Source of the DNA: Lenzites betulinus
Taxonomy: Eukaryota; Basidiomycota; Agaricomycetes; Polyporales; Polyporaceae
Length of the DNA: 64,000 nucleotides
Direction: 5' to 3'
Assembly (NCBI GenBank): GCA_022264855.1
Contig: JABYQU010000055.1
Location: forward strand, 62,001 to 126,000
Below are positions 33,537 to 45,013 of the stretch, piece by piece. The notes beneath the pieces were generated by a model. That model searched no databases, was not told the DNA's origin, and worked only from the letters and a program-made list of their open reading frames with translations. Within the stretch, counting starts at the first letter, position 1. Each line of letters begins with the position of its first letter. A program made the translations under genes and the position numbers.

Positions 33537-35415
33537 ATGTCCTCCTGGCTCCCCGTCTACAGCAAGGAGTACTACCCCCGCTCGCTGCGAAGCAGGACGT
33601 GCAAGGTCAGCCGCACCGTCATCTGGGTCGCGTTTGCGCTCTCAGCCATCGTGAGTACCCGCATCCCTCGAGACTGGTCGTTTGCCGTAATGTCCAATGC
33701 AGATTACACTACACTCGGTGCTTCGGTACTCGAATCGGGACTATGCACATATCACCGCGCCAGCGAACCTCACCGCGCACTTCCACTGGCCAACGCCTGA
33801 ACTTGAACCCGTCATAGACAACCCTTCGCACGAGACGTGGATCAATGGGACAAAGCGCGCCAACGCGGTGCTCCTTATGCTCGTGCGTAACTCTGAGTTG
33901 GATCAGGCCATGAACAGCATCAAGGAGCTCGAGCATCGCTTCAACAAACGCTTTGGATACCCCTGGGTCCTGTTGAATGAGGTGCCCTTCACGCCAGAGT
34001 TCAAAGAGTGCGTGCTGAGTCCACGCGCGCGTTCATGGCCGACTGACCTTGCTGGATAGGAAGATGAGCAGCGTCATTTCAGGACCCGTGACATTCGGTC
34101 GGATTCCGCACGAGCATTGGTACCAGCCCGACTGGATCGACGAGGAGGCAGCCACGGCGGCGCGCGAGAAGATGGCTGCCGACGGCGTCATTTACGGAGG
34201 TAAGCCGCCTCGATTTATAACTTCCCTGTGCCGATCAGCTCATGTTCGGGCTGTTTCAGGGAGTCTCTCGTACGTAGGATCGTCCCGCGCTCTGCCATAC
34301 CGCGCTAAACATCAGGTTTCAGTTACCGCAATATGTGCAGGTTCAACTCCGGAGTAAGCGCCGCATACCCTGGCAGTGTCGTTCACGTTTATCAACTTCG
34401 GCTACGCAGTTCTTCTACAAACACCCGCTATTGCAACCGTACAAGTGGTATTGGCGCGTCGAGTGCGTTCCCTTTTCCCCTAGCCCTGTTCATTCCGCAA
34501 TGTCTAATGTTCGACACAGGCCAAATGTACACTTCCACTGCGACGTCGACTACGACCCCTTCCTCTTCATGCAACAGAACAACAAAGTTTATGGTAAGTG
34601 CCACCCGCCTTATTACCGACCGGGCGGCTGACAAACGACCCACGCCTATAGGTTTCACGATCCAACTCACAGAGTGGCCGTTGACCGTAGCTACGCTTTG
34701 GGATGCGGTTAAGGGCAAGTCGCTTCTTCTGCGTCCCTATCGCTCCCGCTGACGGCCTGACGTGGGACTTGCCGTGGTCTAGAATTCATCAAGGAGTATC
34801 CGCAGTACCTGCACCCGCGCAATGCTATGGATTTCCTGTCAGATGACAAGGGCGAGTCGTATAACATGTGCCACTGTACGTGACAGTCCGCAGCCCCTTC
34901 GTATGTTTGCTGACGTGTAGTCTCTCCTCCTGTGCGCGTCGTGCTGGGCCCGGGCAGTCTGGAGCAACTTCGAGATCGCGGACATGGACTTCTGGAGAGG
35001 GGAGGCGTACAGCAAGTTCTTCGACCACCTCGAATCGAAGGGCGGCTTTTATTACGAGGTGCGCGCGGTATCCATGCGCCTCCGCGGCATCGCGTGCTCA
35101 CGTTGTCCGCGTTCCCCTTCACAGCGCTGGGGCGACGCCCCCGTGCATAGCATCGGCGCTGCGCTGTTCGCGCGCAAGGATCAGATCCACTTCTTCAAAG
35201 ACATTGGATACGAGCACGAGCCATTCCAGCACTGCCCACTAGATGCGCCCGTATACAAGGCGCGCAATTGCGACTGCAATCCTCCGAGCAGCTTCAGTGA
35301 GTCTCGTCCTTGGCTGTGATACGTGTCATACACAGCAGGTCTTCGGGTGCTCATCCCATTTGCAGTCTACGGGTCGTCCTGCTACTCGAGGTGGGAAAAC
35401 ATGCTCAAGTCATGA
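33537..35415 (+). CDS. Family-15 alpha-1,2-mannosyltransferase (KRE2/MNT1-like), copy 1
   Basis: About ten exons run from MSSWLPVYSKEYYPR to the TGA at 35413-35415. Residues about 25-45 (TVIWVAFALSAI plus the next exon) form a type II signal anchor, placing the catalytic domain in the Golgi lumen. Conserved GT15 blocks follow: RANAVLLMLVRNSELD, RFNKRFGYPWVLLNE, HWYQPDWIDE, SYRNMCRFNSGFFYKHPLL, the metal/donor site DVHFHCDVDYDPFLF, ESYNMCHFWSNFEIADMDFW and RWGDAPVHSIG. Members add alpha-1,2-mannose from GDP-mannose to N- and O-glycans. It contains a 10-nt exon (34260-34269) and a GC-AG intron (34715-34782). The paralogue at 41361 lacks both of these introns. Confidence 0.9.
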
Positions 35416-35910
35416 CATGACCGCTCAGGGTAGACCGTGACGAGGACACGGTGGCGACGGCGAACTTCCTGCTTCATCTACTCCGGGGACGATCTTACGC
35501 TCATTCGAGCACGAGCTGTGTCAGAAACGTTCTGAATGGCTAACGTATCTTAGGGGAGGCGGTATATATTGTACTTAACTCGGACTATGCATTGTAATAG
35601 CGCGCACGGCCGGCCCACACTGGGGTCGGCCGAACACTGTTGTGTAGCCCATACCCGTAGAGGCGCCTTTCCCAGTCTATTTCTGTGAATATGATGCACT
35701 TGCTACTGTATTCCTGTGACTATATGCACCCCCGAAAAAGCTCAGGCTGAGTATACTTTAATACCGTATAGCGGTGCCAACCGATGCGCTTAATTGGGCG
35801 TTTATTTCTGTCGGTATTCGTACGCGTACGCGTGAGTTGCATCCTTTGCTCCTACCACCATCTATACTAGACGCGTATTCTGCCTTACCCCAGTGCACAC
35901 CACCTACGAT
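35416..35910. other. Intergenic with tandem ACGCGT boxes
   Basis: GT15 3' flank and promoter of the MDP-1-like gene. No coding region was seen. Confidence 0.5.
35822..35833 (+). promoter_or_regulatory. Two tandem ACGCGT (MCB-like) boxes
   Basis: ACGCGTACGCGT lies about 80 bases before the ATG of the HAD phosphatase gene. ACGCGT is the MluI cell-cycle box bound by MBF in fungi; function here is inferred from sequence only. Confidence 0.45.
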
Positions 35911-37384
35911 ATGACGAGCAGACTCCCCAAACTGGTGGCCTTCGACTTGGAGTAAGCATGCTCGCAATTCGCGAACTCTCCTCGCTCCCATCACGTACTA
36001 GTGCACTGTCCTCGGATTCGGTAACTGACCACTGCTCTTTCCAACTAGTGCAGCTACACGCTGTGGGCCCTTTGGATAGATACGCACGCCGATCGTATGC
36101 ACCTCACAACATAGGCATCGGTTGTTCTGGCATATTGATTGGCCTGGGCCTCGGCTTTAGCCCCCCTTCGCCGTGTCGGCGATGCTGTAAATGACGTCCG
36201 GGACAGGTACGATTCGGATACGATATGCTATTCTGAACGCAAAGCTCTAACATATACGCGTTACGTGGATGACAGATATGACCAGAAGATCTCGTTCTAC
36301 CGTCATGTTCCCGAAATCCTCCATCGGCTCAGGGAGGGCGGCGTCACCATCGCCGCGTGCTCTCGAACTCACGCGCCGGATCTGTGAGTTGTGAACTTTC
36401 GCTCATTCACGTGTTTTCATACTCAAAAAAATCTCTCGAACCGCGGCAGTGCGCGTACGGCACTAAACCTACTGCTCGTTCCACCTCCCGCGGGACACAA
36501 GGGCGCCTCGCCCACACCCGCCGTGCAGTTCTTCGACCAGATGGAGATCTATCCCGGTAAGTAACTTGCAGAGAGTTTTCCCTGTCACTGGCAGCTGAAT
36601 CAGCGCTGTGCGCAGGCTCGAAGCTGAAGCACTTCAAGGAACTGCACAAGAAGACCGGGCTTCCGTATTCTGAGATGGTGAGCGCATCTGACACCACCAT
36701 GCTGTGTGTAAAATCGTGGTGCCAACTGTATGCCATCAGCTCTTCTACGATGACGAAAGTCGGAATAAGGAGGTCGAATCCCTGGGTGCGCGCCTCGCCC
36801 GCCTTTGCTTCGACGTATCGTGCGTGAGCTAACGTCCATCTGTAGGGGTCACATTCTGTCTCGTCCCTGGCGGGGTGGATGACCGAACGTTCGAGCGCGG
36901 GCTTGCTAAATGGCGCCAACGTCATCCCGTGGAAGTCGCAGAAGACGCCGCTGGGAATGCCGCGGAGGAAGACACCGCTGGTGACGAGGGGGCTCGGGAT
37001 AGAGTTGTGGGCGGCGCGCTAGAGGTGCGACTCCAGCGATGTGTGGTTCTGTCGCGTAACGGCTTCGAAATGCGGACGGTACCTAGACCTCATGCAATTG
37101 ACTTCCAAGCTCTCCACACAATAGGCCTCGGCTCCGTCGACCTCACCGGAGGATCCTCATCTGGATGCGCGCTCGGAGGGTGTCAGATGAATCACCCGTA
37201 TACAGTGAGTCATGTCTGTATTGCGCTGATTTTGCCGTCTGGGATACGCGGATGGCGAAGGGTCTGGAAGGTTATGTCTTGCCTTTCAAATGGCTACTCT
37301 ACGTCCTCGGGAAGCTCTTCTCGCGTCCTTGATGCATGGAGCGGCGTGCGGCATGCTTCTCCCGAATGTGCTGCAGGGCGTTAG
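35911..37384 (+). CDS. MDP-1-type HAD phosphatase
   Basis: Exons join from MTSRLPKLVAFDL to give the HAD motif I, FDLDYTLWALWIDTHAD, with both catalytic Asp residues. Later come RYDQKISFYRHVPEILHRLREGG, motif II in VTIAACSRTHAPDLA, and AVQFFDQMEIYPGSK. LKHFKELHKKTGLPYSEM and motif III/IV LFYDDESRNKEVESLG follow. This matches eukaryotic magnesium-dependent phosphatase-1, thought to act on protein tyrosine or on sugar-protein damage products. The family usually ends soon after a sequence like GGVDDRTFERGLAKWRQRHP. Here the frame stays open for about 150 more codons, first acidic and then without similarity. That tail may be real, or may hide an unrecognised intron or a lost stop. Confidence 0.8.
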
Positions 37385-38512
37385 TCTCCCTATGGTATAT
37401 CTCCCAACCACCACCTCGGCTGCTTTCAGTATCCTCGAGGCGTTGGAAGCAGGGCCCGTGGCCCAGAAGACACGTATGGCTTGGAAGACGAGGACCGCCA
37501 TATCGACTGCCTCTGTATTCCCATGTGCTCGCGAGGAGCATAGTTCCCGAATCCCGAAGCATTCGATCAACTTGATCCGTCGCAGTTAGATGTCTTTGCC
37601 TTTGAGTCACCGCTTACTTCCTTCTGTTTGCAGTTGCCTTCGTCAGCCGGATTACCGCCCCTGGCGCGCCTCAAGGTGCGATACTTGGATGAAGATGCGG
37701 CGGCGGTCCGACCTCGTGGATCAGAGCCGGCTCGGTTATCCTACCACGTCCACATACTCCCGTGCACGTCGCCGCATCTTCTGTGGCGGAGAAGGAGACG
37801 AGCGGAGACCCGGGTGTCTGCCGCCATCACCTCGCCCGCGGACGCCTCTTTTAGTTAGGGGTGCCCGTGGTAGCAGCACTATCCCGAGGCGCGCGACAGG
37901 AGTTATTGTCGCAGCTCGCCGTCAGCGCCACGCCGCGTGGCTGGCGCGACATACGGAAAGCTGTCAGCGGAACGTAAGCTAACGCGCGCGGGCCGTACGC
38001 GGGTGCCTGCGGCCTCCCTGCGCATGACCGGACGTGGGAGCGAGGATGTCCAGCATTCGAGCATGGCGGCGACCGGGTCGCGCTCAGGCGCACGGAAGAG
38101 CTGAACCGCACAAGACAGGGGCGCAGTTCGGGCGTAGGAAGGGCATCGTCCGGGCATCGCAATTGTCATGAGTGCGCCGTCGAGGCCGTTCATGTCGCGG
38201 CGGAGGGCCTCAGCTTGGATAGTCGGCACTGGTATATCGAGGTAACTGCGCGAGTAGGCCAAGCGCGCATAAACGCACTGCCGAGCGGTGATGACACGAG
38301 GCTGATGCCGGTTTGAGCAGGAGGCGCCTACCAGCGACAACAAAGCTCGCACCGCTCGCGCTTCGCTTTTTCTTCGCTCCCACCACCTCCTCGTACAAAA
38401 GGCTTTAAGCCATCGATACCCCTTTAATGTCCTCCTCCTTCGCAGAGCATCCTCATTTTCTGTCTTCCGTCGCCGCGCTGCCGCTATACCCCCCAACGAG
38501 CCCGAATTCGAC
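37385..38512. other. Intergenic, no gene recognised
   Basis: About 1.1 kb. Overlapping frames on both strands (37286-37610, 37903-38670) have no recognisable motif; none has a convincing start and splice pattern. Confidence 0.45.
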
Positions 38513-39440
38513 ATGGCTGCGTCTCGCCGAGCATCGCCCCCACTTCCGGAGCATAACGACGTGCTACTGACGCGCGCCACTCTGCTCTCCATCCTGCACG
38601 ACCTCTCGAACCGCCTTCTCGCCTGTTTTGGCGATGCCGTACGTCTTGTCGTCCACGGAGGTGCCGTCATGGTCCTGCACCCCCAGCTTGCGTGCCGAGA
38701 CTCGACGCGCGACGTCGACTACCTCCACCGCCCCTTCGAAGCGGAGTGGACGGCCCGCGGGGTGCTCGACGCAGGCTCCCGCCTCCGAAAATGCATCCGC
38801 GCCACCGCGCGCGTCTTCAACCTCGGCGCAGACTGGATGAACGCATGTGCAGACGTCGCGCTGCCCATGTCGACCGACCCGTGAGTGTGCCCCTTGCCCT
38901 GCTGCAGTGCTCCAAAATTTCACGCTGCGCATTACGTCCGCGGATGCACGTGATTTTGGGTGATGTTAGACTTCGCTGCTGACTCGACCCCTTCTCTTCC
39001 CTTCCTGCAGAACGTGCGGTCGGCCGATCGACCCCATCCACGTCGACGCGATGAGTGAAGCCAACATGCGCATGAACACGATCTTCACCGCGCCTGGGCT
39101 TGTGCTCGTCGGCGTGAGCTGGTCGTGGGCGGTCGCGCTCAAGCTCGTGCGGTATCAGAAGCACGACCCGCACGATATCGCACACATCCTCCGCCTCGGG
39201 CAGCGCATCCGCAACGTCCGGTGGACGCGCGCGCTGCTCGAGGCGTGGATCATGTCCATGTGCGCCCCGATGGTGTACAGCCTGTACTCGCCATGGCAGC
39301 TCGAGGCGACGCGGCAGAAGATGCGCCACGCCATTCGCCTCGCGTTCCCACCTGAACAACACCCCCAGTCCTACGCCGCGCAGCCACAGCACCAGCAGCG
39401 GCCACCGCCGCCGCAGCTCACGGCGCAGTGGGTGTTCTAG
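38513..39440 (+). CDS. Nucleotidyltransferase-like protein of unknown function
   Basis: Two exons from ATG 38513 to TAG 39438-39440; the intron (38882 to about 39010) joins LPMSTDP to TCGRPIDPI. The protein has VRLVVHGGAVMVLHP followed by STRDVDYLHRPF. This is close to the GG...DxD pattern of nucleotidyltransferase folds, where the paired Asp residues bind metal. NLGADWMNACADVALP and WAVALKLVRYQKHDPHDIAHIL follow; the last resembles the helical part of AbiEii/MNT-type enzymes. The C-terminus is a Gln/Pro-rich tail. I recall it as a widespread basidiomycete family with only a domain-of-unknown-function label. The enzymatic role is inferred from the motif and untested. Confidence 0.65.
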
Positions 39441-41360
39441 CTGTCGACGTTTGCTCCCATCTATAGAGTGCACATCCCTATCCCCTCCCGTCCCGCTTTC
39501 TGTATCGTTATGACTCGTCATGCTCGGCTTTCGTGCTTTCACATACCCTCTGTTATCTTTCCCTGGAGGAACTCGGACCGCCCGTATCCTGCCCTTACAT
39601 TAGTATTACTACGTTTACACCTTACGATGGACTTCTATTCCGTACGCGTAGCCACCTCACGACTCTCACGATCCCCTCATGAAATGACGAGATCATTCTA
39701 CCTAAAGCGCACTTGAGGCGCATGCTGATGCCGAAAATGCCACCGGTGAAAGAAGAATTGGACGTGCGTCGTACATATTCTCTCTAGAGCATACCAATTT
39801 TTTTTCACTGCTCCTGTGGTCAAACTAACCGGAAAGATGGAAGTATCAACGTTTTAAGATGTTTAGGGCGCTCTGTATACAAGGATGATCGATGATTAGG
39901 GCAGGTTGCAATGCGCCGTTCTCGCAAAGAAATGCCACATTGACATATGCATCATCTTTTCTGTTCCAACGGTGATCAGCCCAAACCTAACCGGTATACA
40001 TTCTCAGTCTTCCTGCGAGCTCCGAGTATAGTCAAGCTAATCATATAGCATTCAAATTCCAGATGTCTGGTCCTTACCATGGCCTACCACCGCTACGCTT
40101 CCTTGATACGACTCAGACCACTCCTTCCCGAGATGCGTGACGCTTTGTGCGCGATTCCCTTGTGTCACAGCGAGATGCTCTCGCGGCGCAAGTCGTCAGT
40201 GCGAATGCTATCTTGAACTCATTGGCTCCCGTCAATCGTCTCCCGGACTGTGCCCCATATGTCTCACCAACATCTGGTCAGAAGTCACAGACATAATATC
40301 CGTTCAGAATGTTCTGAGCATCAGATATCAATAACCCCGACCGTGGCTAGGCCATATACGCCAATACTCGATCGTCATTTCGAACGCTGCGCCGAGGTGA
40401 TTAACCGAGCCTCCAGAGCATCGACTTTCAGCATCATTAAGTACAACCCATAGATTTACGCACCGGTTTACAGCAGAATTTCTCGTTCGTAATGCTGTTC
40501 CTTGCAGCTTGAAGATACTTCTCGTTTTCCGACGCTTCCAGCCAATCTAAGGCGCTTGTTGCAGGACGCCGGCCACGGGCCAGCGGAATATGTGTCGAAA
40601 CATCTGCGAAACCATATCATCCAGTTCAGTCTCCAGTCGGTCATTGTTCAGATTCTGAGCTAGTCCCCGGCGTATACCGCGTCCAGTTCGGCCTCAGACT
40701 CCCTAGATCTTCTGTATCATGCTGTCACATGCACGGTGCCAAGAACTTGAAACTGAACGCGGCGGCAAAGTTTCCTCACACGCGTAGCATCTATACTGAA
40801 GATGAACATACGAGGCTGTGTGGCATCTGGACGGCGATGGTGGGAGCGAAGAGTAAGACTCACCGTGTGTGCCCTGAGTGCCATCCTCTGGCCTGAACAG
40901 ACTGAAAGGTTGGTATCAGTACAACATATTCAATACGCGGAGGATTCTCACTCTACCTTACAGCCATCTCAGTGGTGCCTCCTTATATTATTATGCTTGA
41001 AGCTTGAACTTTGAAGGTGATGGCGGAAGCTTGAAGACTTCCCTCATGATGCGTATGATCTCGATCAACATAAGGGATGTAATAGACCGCGTACCTGCTG
41101 CGCAGTGCGCGTACGATAATCATCTCCATACGTTAGCTGCGCACCTCGACTCTGAGCTATGCAACGCACCCGATTCTGAAATGAATACTATAGCTGCCAT
41201 ATAAGGCCGAAAAAGACGAACATCATTAGGGGTGGAGCTCCCGCAGCTGATCCAGACGTCGGACCCTTCGCTGCGCATTGCCGCCGTATTCTCTTGCTCT
41301 TTACCACCACCACGTCCACCGCGCACGACGCCCGCCCCGTAAGCTACGGCTGGCACAAAG
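39441..41360. other. Intergenic, no gene recognised
   Basis: About 1.9 kb with no assignable coding sequence. It contains dispersed-repeat copy 2 at 39748-39798 and a GCTTGAAGCTTGAA-rich stretch near 40994-41036. Confidence 0.5.
39748..39798 (+). repeat. Dispersed ~50-bp repeat, copy 2
   Basis: Shares GAAAGAAGAAT, ACGTGCGTCGTACAT and CTCTAGAGCATA with 19106-19156, differing at only a few positions. It could be a transposon or LTR remnant, or a shared 3'-end element. Confidence 0.6.
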
Positions 41361-43306
41361 ATGCTGAAGCTCACCACCACCGCGCGATACCTGGTTCTCG
41401 CGTTCGTCATCATCGTGCGTATCCGACTCTCCCATGTTACATTGCCCGCTTGTCGTCCCGCGGTCACACCTCCAGGCGGCTGACGTGGGACTCCCGCAGA
41501 TCGGCCTCCACTCTATCCTCAGCTTCACGCACGAAGACTATGGCCGCGTGACCTCGTTCAAGAATATCGCGGCGCACCTGCCATGGGATTCCGGCAGCGT
41601 GGACGCGGTGCCCACGGAGTACTTTGAGACCCCCGTGAACCCCGCGAACTTCATCTCGCGGCGCGCGAACGCGACCATCCTCATGCTCGCGCGCAACAGC
41701 GACGTGAACGACGCGGTGCGGAGCGTGCGCAGGCTCGAGGACCGCTTCAACAAGAAGTTCGGGTACCCGTGGGTGTTCCTGAACGAGGAGCCGTTCTCGG
41801 ACGAATTTAAGTCGTGAGTCCCTCCGCGATAATCTCATTCCCATGTCTGCCCTTCCCTCGCATTGTGTACACGGCGCGCGCCACGGCGGGCCTACTGCGG
41901 TGGTACCTCAGAGGGCAGCGGTCGTGGTGCTGCGCGCGGCTATCCCCACTCCCCCGCCGCGCGCGCAATTGCGCCCCACGAGTTTGTCTCGTTGCCCGTC
42001 GTCTGTGTGTACGCGTTCGCCGCGACTTGCGGGTTATCGTCACGTTGCTCCCTGCACTGCCCGAATTTTGACAGATGGCGTGCGCGGTGCGAACTACTGC
42101 GTCCGCGTCTTTGGTGATACCCGCGCGTCTCCGGTTCTAGGCCTAAATGCGGACTCAGACGTCAGACCGGGCGCTGACCGCTCTCCATTATCAGGCGCGT
42201 CAGCAATGTCATCAACGGCCAGGTGACGTTCGGCCAGATCGAACACGACCACTGGTACCAGCCCGACTGGGTCGACGAGGAGAAGGCGACCGCGGGCCGG
42301 AACAAGATGGTGCAAGACAACATTATCTACGGGGGCAGCAAGTCTTACCGGAATATGTGTCGCTTCAACTCTGGAGTACGTCCTTTTGTATGGCTAGCCG
42401 CGCGTGGTGTGCATGGCTGATCGCGTCCGTAGTTCTTCTACAGGCATCCGCTTCTGCAGGAGTACAAGTGGTACTGGCGAGTAGAGTACGTACATCCACC
42501 CGCGAGTGTGTATATTTCGGCTGACCTCGGCGACAGACCTGATGTCCACTTCCGCTGTGACGTCGACTTCGATCCGTTCCTGTACATGGAAGACCACAAC
42601 AAGACATACGGTACGTTGTCTGCTTCCTTCTAGGTCATAACACTGATGCGAGTGTATCGGCCAGGCTTCACCATCACCATGTATGAGTTCCGCGCAACGA
42701 TCGAGACCTTGTGGGATACCGTGAAGACCTTCGCGAAGGAACATCCGGAATATATAGCGCCGAACAACGCCATGGGGTACATGTCTGATGACGGCGGGGA
42801 ATCATATAACCTATGTCATTGTACGTTCTCTGTTGCGGTTGGAGGGCGTCGAGGTACTGACACTACACCCAGTCTGGAGCAACTTCGAGATCGCAAACAT
42901 GGAGTTCTGGCGCGGTGAAGCGTACACGAAATTCTTTGAGCACCTGGACCGCGCCGGCGGGTTCTACTACGAGGTACGACTGGACTATCCACTGGTCATG
43001 CAATACTATCTCAACGATGTTATCCGACAGCGCTGGGGCGATGCCCCGGTCCATAGCATAGCCGTGGCGCTGTTCCAAAACAAGGACCAGATCCACTTCT
43101 TCGACGAGATCGGATACGAGCATAACCCGTACACGCACTGTCCGCGCGGCGAGGGCTCGTGGCAGCGCGGAAAATGCGACTGCGACGTGAACCAGAGCTT
43201 CGGTGCGCCCTCTCCCTTCTGGCGTTGTCTCTCCCGAGCCGAAACTGACTGCTTTGTAGACTACAACGGATACTCCTGCATGAAACAATGGGACCGTATC
43301 CAATGA
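41361..43306 (+). CDS. Family-15 alpha-1,2-mannosyltransferase (KRE2/MNT1-like), copy 2
   Basis: The start MLKLTTTARYLVLAFVII is a short signal anchor for the Golgi. The spliced protein then follows copy 1 block by block: RRANATILMLARNSDVND, RFNKKFGYPWVFLNEE, HDHWYQPDWVDEEKA, SYRNMCRFNSGFFYRHPLL, DVHFRCDVDFDPFLYM, ESYNLCHFWSNFEIANMEFW and RWGDAPVHSIAVALFQNKDQ. It ends NGYSCMKQWDRIQ. All donor-site and catalytic-region motifs are intact, so an active GDP-mannose-dependent enzyme is expected. The intron at about 41815-42193 is about 380 bases, unusually long here. Copies 1 and 2 have the same orientation, about 6 kb apart. Confidence 0.9.
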
Positions 43307-43916
43307 TCGCTAGCCGCTACCCATAGGCCATCGGACGCTCGACCACCCGCAAAATACACCCAGCGTGCTGTATCCCTACGACCCCGCTTTCGCCCCTGCT
43401 GCATCTACATACGCGCTCAAGCGCTCATCAATCACCCCTGTACATGTATACCTACGGGACACACGGACACTCCCCCTGCGAGCCCTCTCGCGCCCTAATC
43501 TTGTTCACGCTGTCCCTGGTGGCGCACCCCGTAACCGTACCCGCATTTCGTAGATCTGTCGTCAGATACCAGCCATGTTTGTCTAATTTATGACCTTCCT
43601 AGTTCTGGTTCATCGTTCTGCAGGCGTCGTGCTCATGAGCGACGATGGACCCACAAGTCGACGTTGTGTTGATGTTCGAGAATATTAGGGACGTCTAGAC
43701 AAACGACCGACGTCATCGCGCGATCGTCTAGGAAAGGAGAACGACCTGCTTTATGCGGCGATTCACCGTCGGTGACGTTGAAGAGCTCGGGCCCGACGGA
43801 GGCTCTACGGGTACATATCACACGAGAAGGCGCCATTCAACCAGTCCAACCTCTTTCTTTCAAACCCAACGCTCCTCGCGAAACGGACCTCCCCTTACCG
43901 CGCACATATCTGAAGC
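43307..43916. other. Intergenic, no gene recognised
   Basis: About 600 bases between GT15 copy 2 and the Tudor-domain gene; no motif recognised. Confidence 0.45.
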
Positions 43917-44283
43917 ATGGCGGACAAATTAGAGGAAGGACAGCACGTCTCGTGGCGGTGGGGTGGAGGAACCGCCGAAGGCGAGATTGCCGAGATTGTT
44001 GAAGAAGGGAAGGCCCAAGTGACGAGCAACAAGGTACGTCTGCCGCACGGATTGCGCTGAATCGCCCGTCTTAACGCTCTCGTTTTGTTTCATCTGCGTG
44101 TCGCAGGGAAACACGGTGACCCGGAATGCGAGGGAGGGAGATCCCGCAGTGAGGATCACTCGGAAGGGGGTGCGTGACTTCCTGCGATGTCGATCGTTGA
44201 ATGACTTGGATGCTGACTGGGTACTGTAGAACGACGTTGTTAAGCTGGCACATGAGCTGAACGAGGTCAAGGAAGCTGAGTGA
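43917..44283 (+). CDS. Small HVA1/DUF2945 Tudor-domain protein
   Basis: Three exons (43917-44033, 44107-44169, 44230-44283), all phase 0, give 77 aa. It begins MADKLEEGQHVSWRWGGGTA and continues GEIAEIVEEGKAQVTSNKGN, NAREGDPAVRITRKG and VVKLAHELNEVKE. This is the short Tudor-like beta-barrel of the hypervirulence-associated (HVA1) / DUF2945 family, common in fungi and bacteria. Its binding partner is unsettled. Each exon alone is too short to stand out, but introns, phase and motif order agree. Confidence 0.82.
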
Positions 44284-45013
44284 GCGACAAACAGTAGATG
44301 GCTGTAACTACAAATCGCACCCGTACGCCGTAGTGTATACACTATGACGCTGTATGGCTACTCGGCCGCTCGAATACCCTGCATTTATACATGCTCTACA
44401 CGCAGCGCTTCTCCAGCGCCGAGGTAGTCACACCACATACCATCATTGCAGCAGCATTCGCTTCCGACGGCCAGCGATCTACCGCAGCATCCCGAACAGA
44501 ACGGGCCCACGGAGTTGTAGGTGCGGTGCTGCGTGCCACGTTTGCGGGTGTGCCAACCATAAACTCACTCCTTCTGCAGATGATCGCCCCTCCTCTCGAA
44601 TAAGTATCACAAGTGCTGGAGCACCGGATCCATATAGGGTGACGAACGTATAGTCCACGGCGCAACACGCTGATACCGCTGCAGCGCAGCAGGCCATTAC
44701 TGCGGGCCCAACTTCCGCGGGGCACTGCGAGCCTGCTACCGACTAGCTGTAGCAGCATCGCAGACCACACTGCAGGGACGCTCGATGCTGCAAAAATGAC
44801 CGCCGCATATTGGCTGGCGCGGACGATGTCTGCAGTCTGCAGCACAGCTGGTACGACGAGGTCAGCATGGCCGGCTGACTTAAAAGGTGGCCTTCTCGTA
44901 CCTCTCCTCGTCATCTACTGTGCCTGTTCTCTACTCCGTATCTCTTCTCGAGCCGAAGCTCTATTCAAAACACCCAATCCAAGACCTCACTATCAACAGG
45001 CTGCGCAGACGCG
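44284..45013. other. Upstream region of RNase III-like array
   Basis: Contains the promoter of the first array gene. A 70-codon frame at 44391-44603 has no recognisable domain and is not called. Confidence 0.45.
44880..44886 (+). promoter_or_regulatory. TATA-like box, array gene 1
   Basis: TTAAAAG lies 134 bases before the ATG. Two CTGCAG palindromes precede it at 44830 and 44837. Confidence 0.4.

Noticed and set aside
37903..38670. 255-codon frame on the minus strand
   Set aside because: No recognisable domain, overlaps the first exon of the nucleotidyltransferase-like gene on the other strand, Arg-rich.
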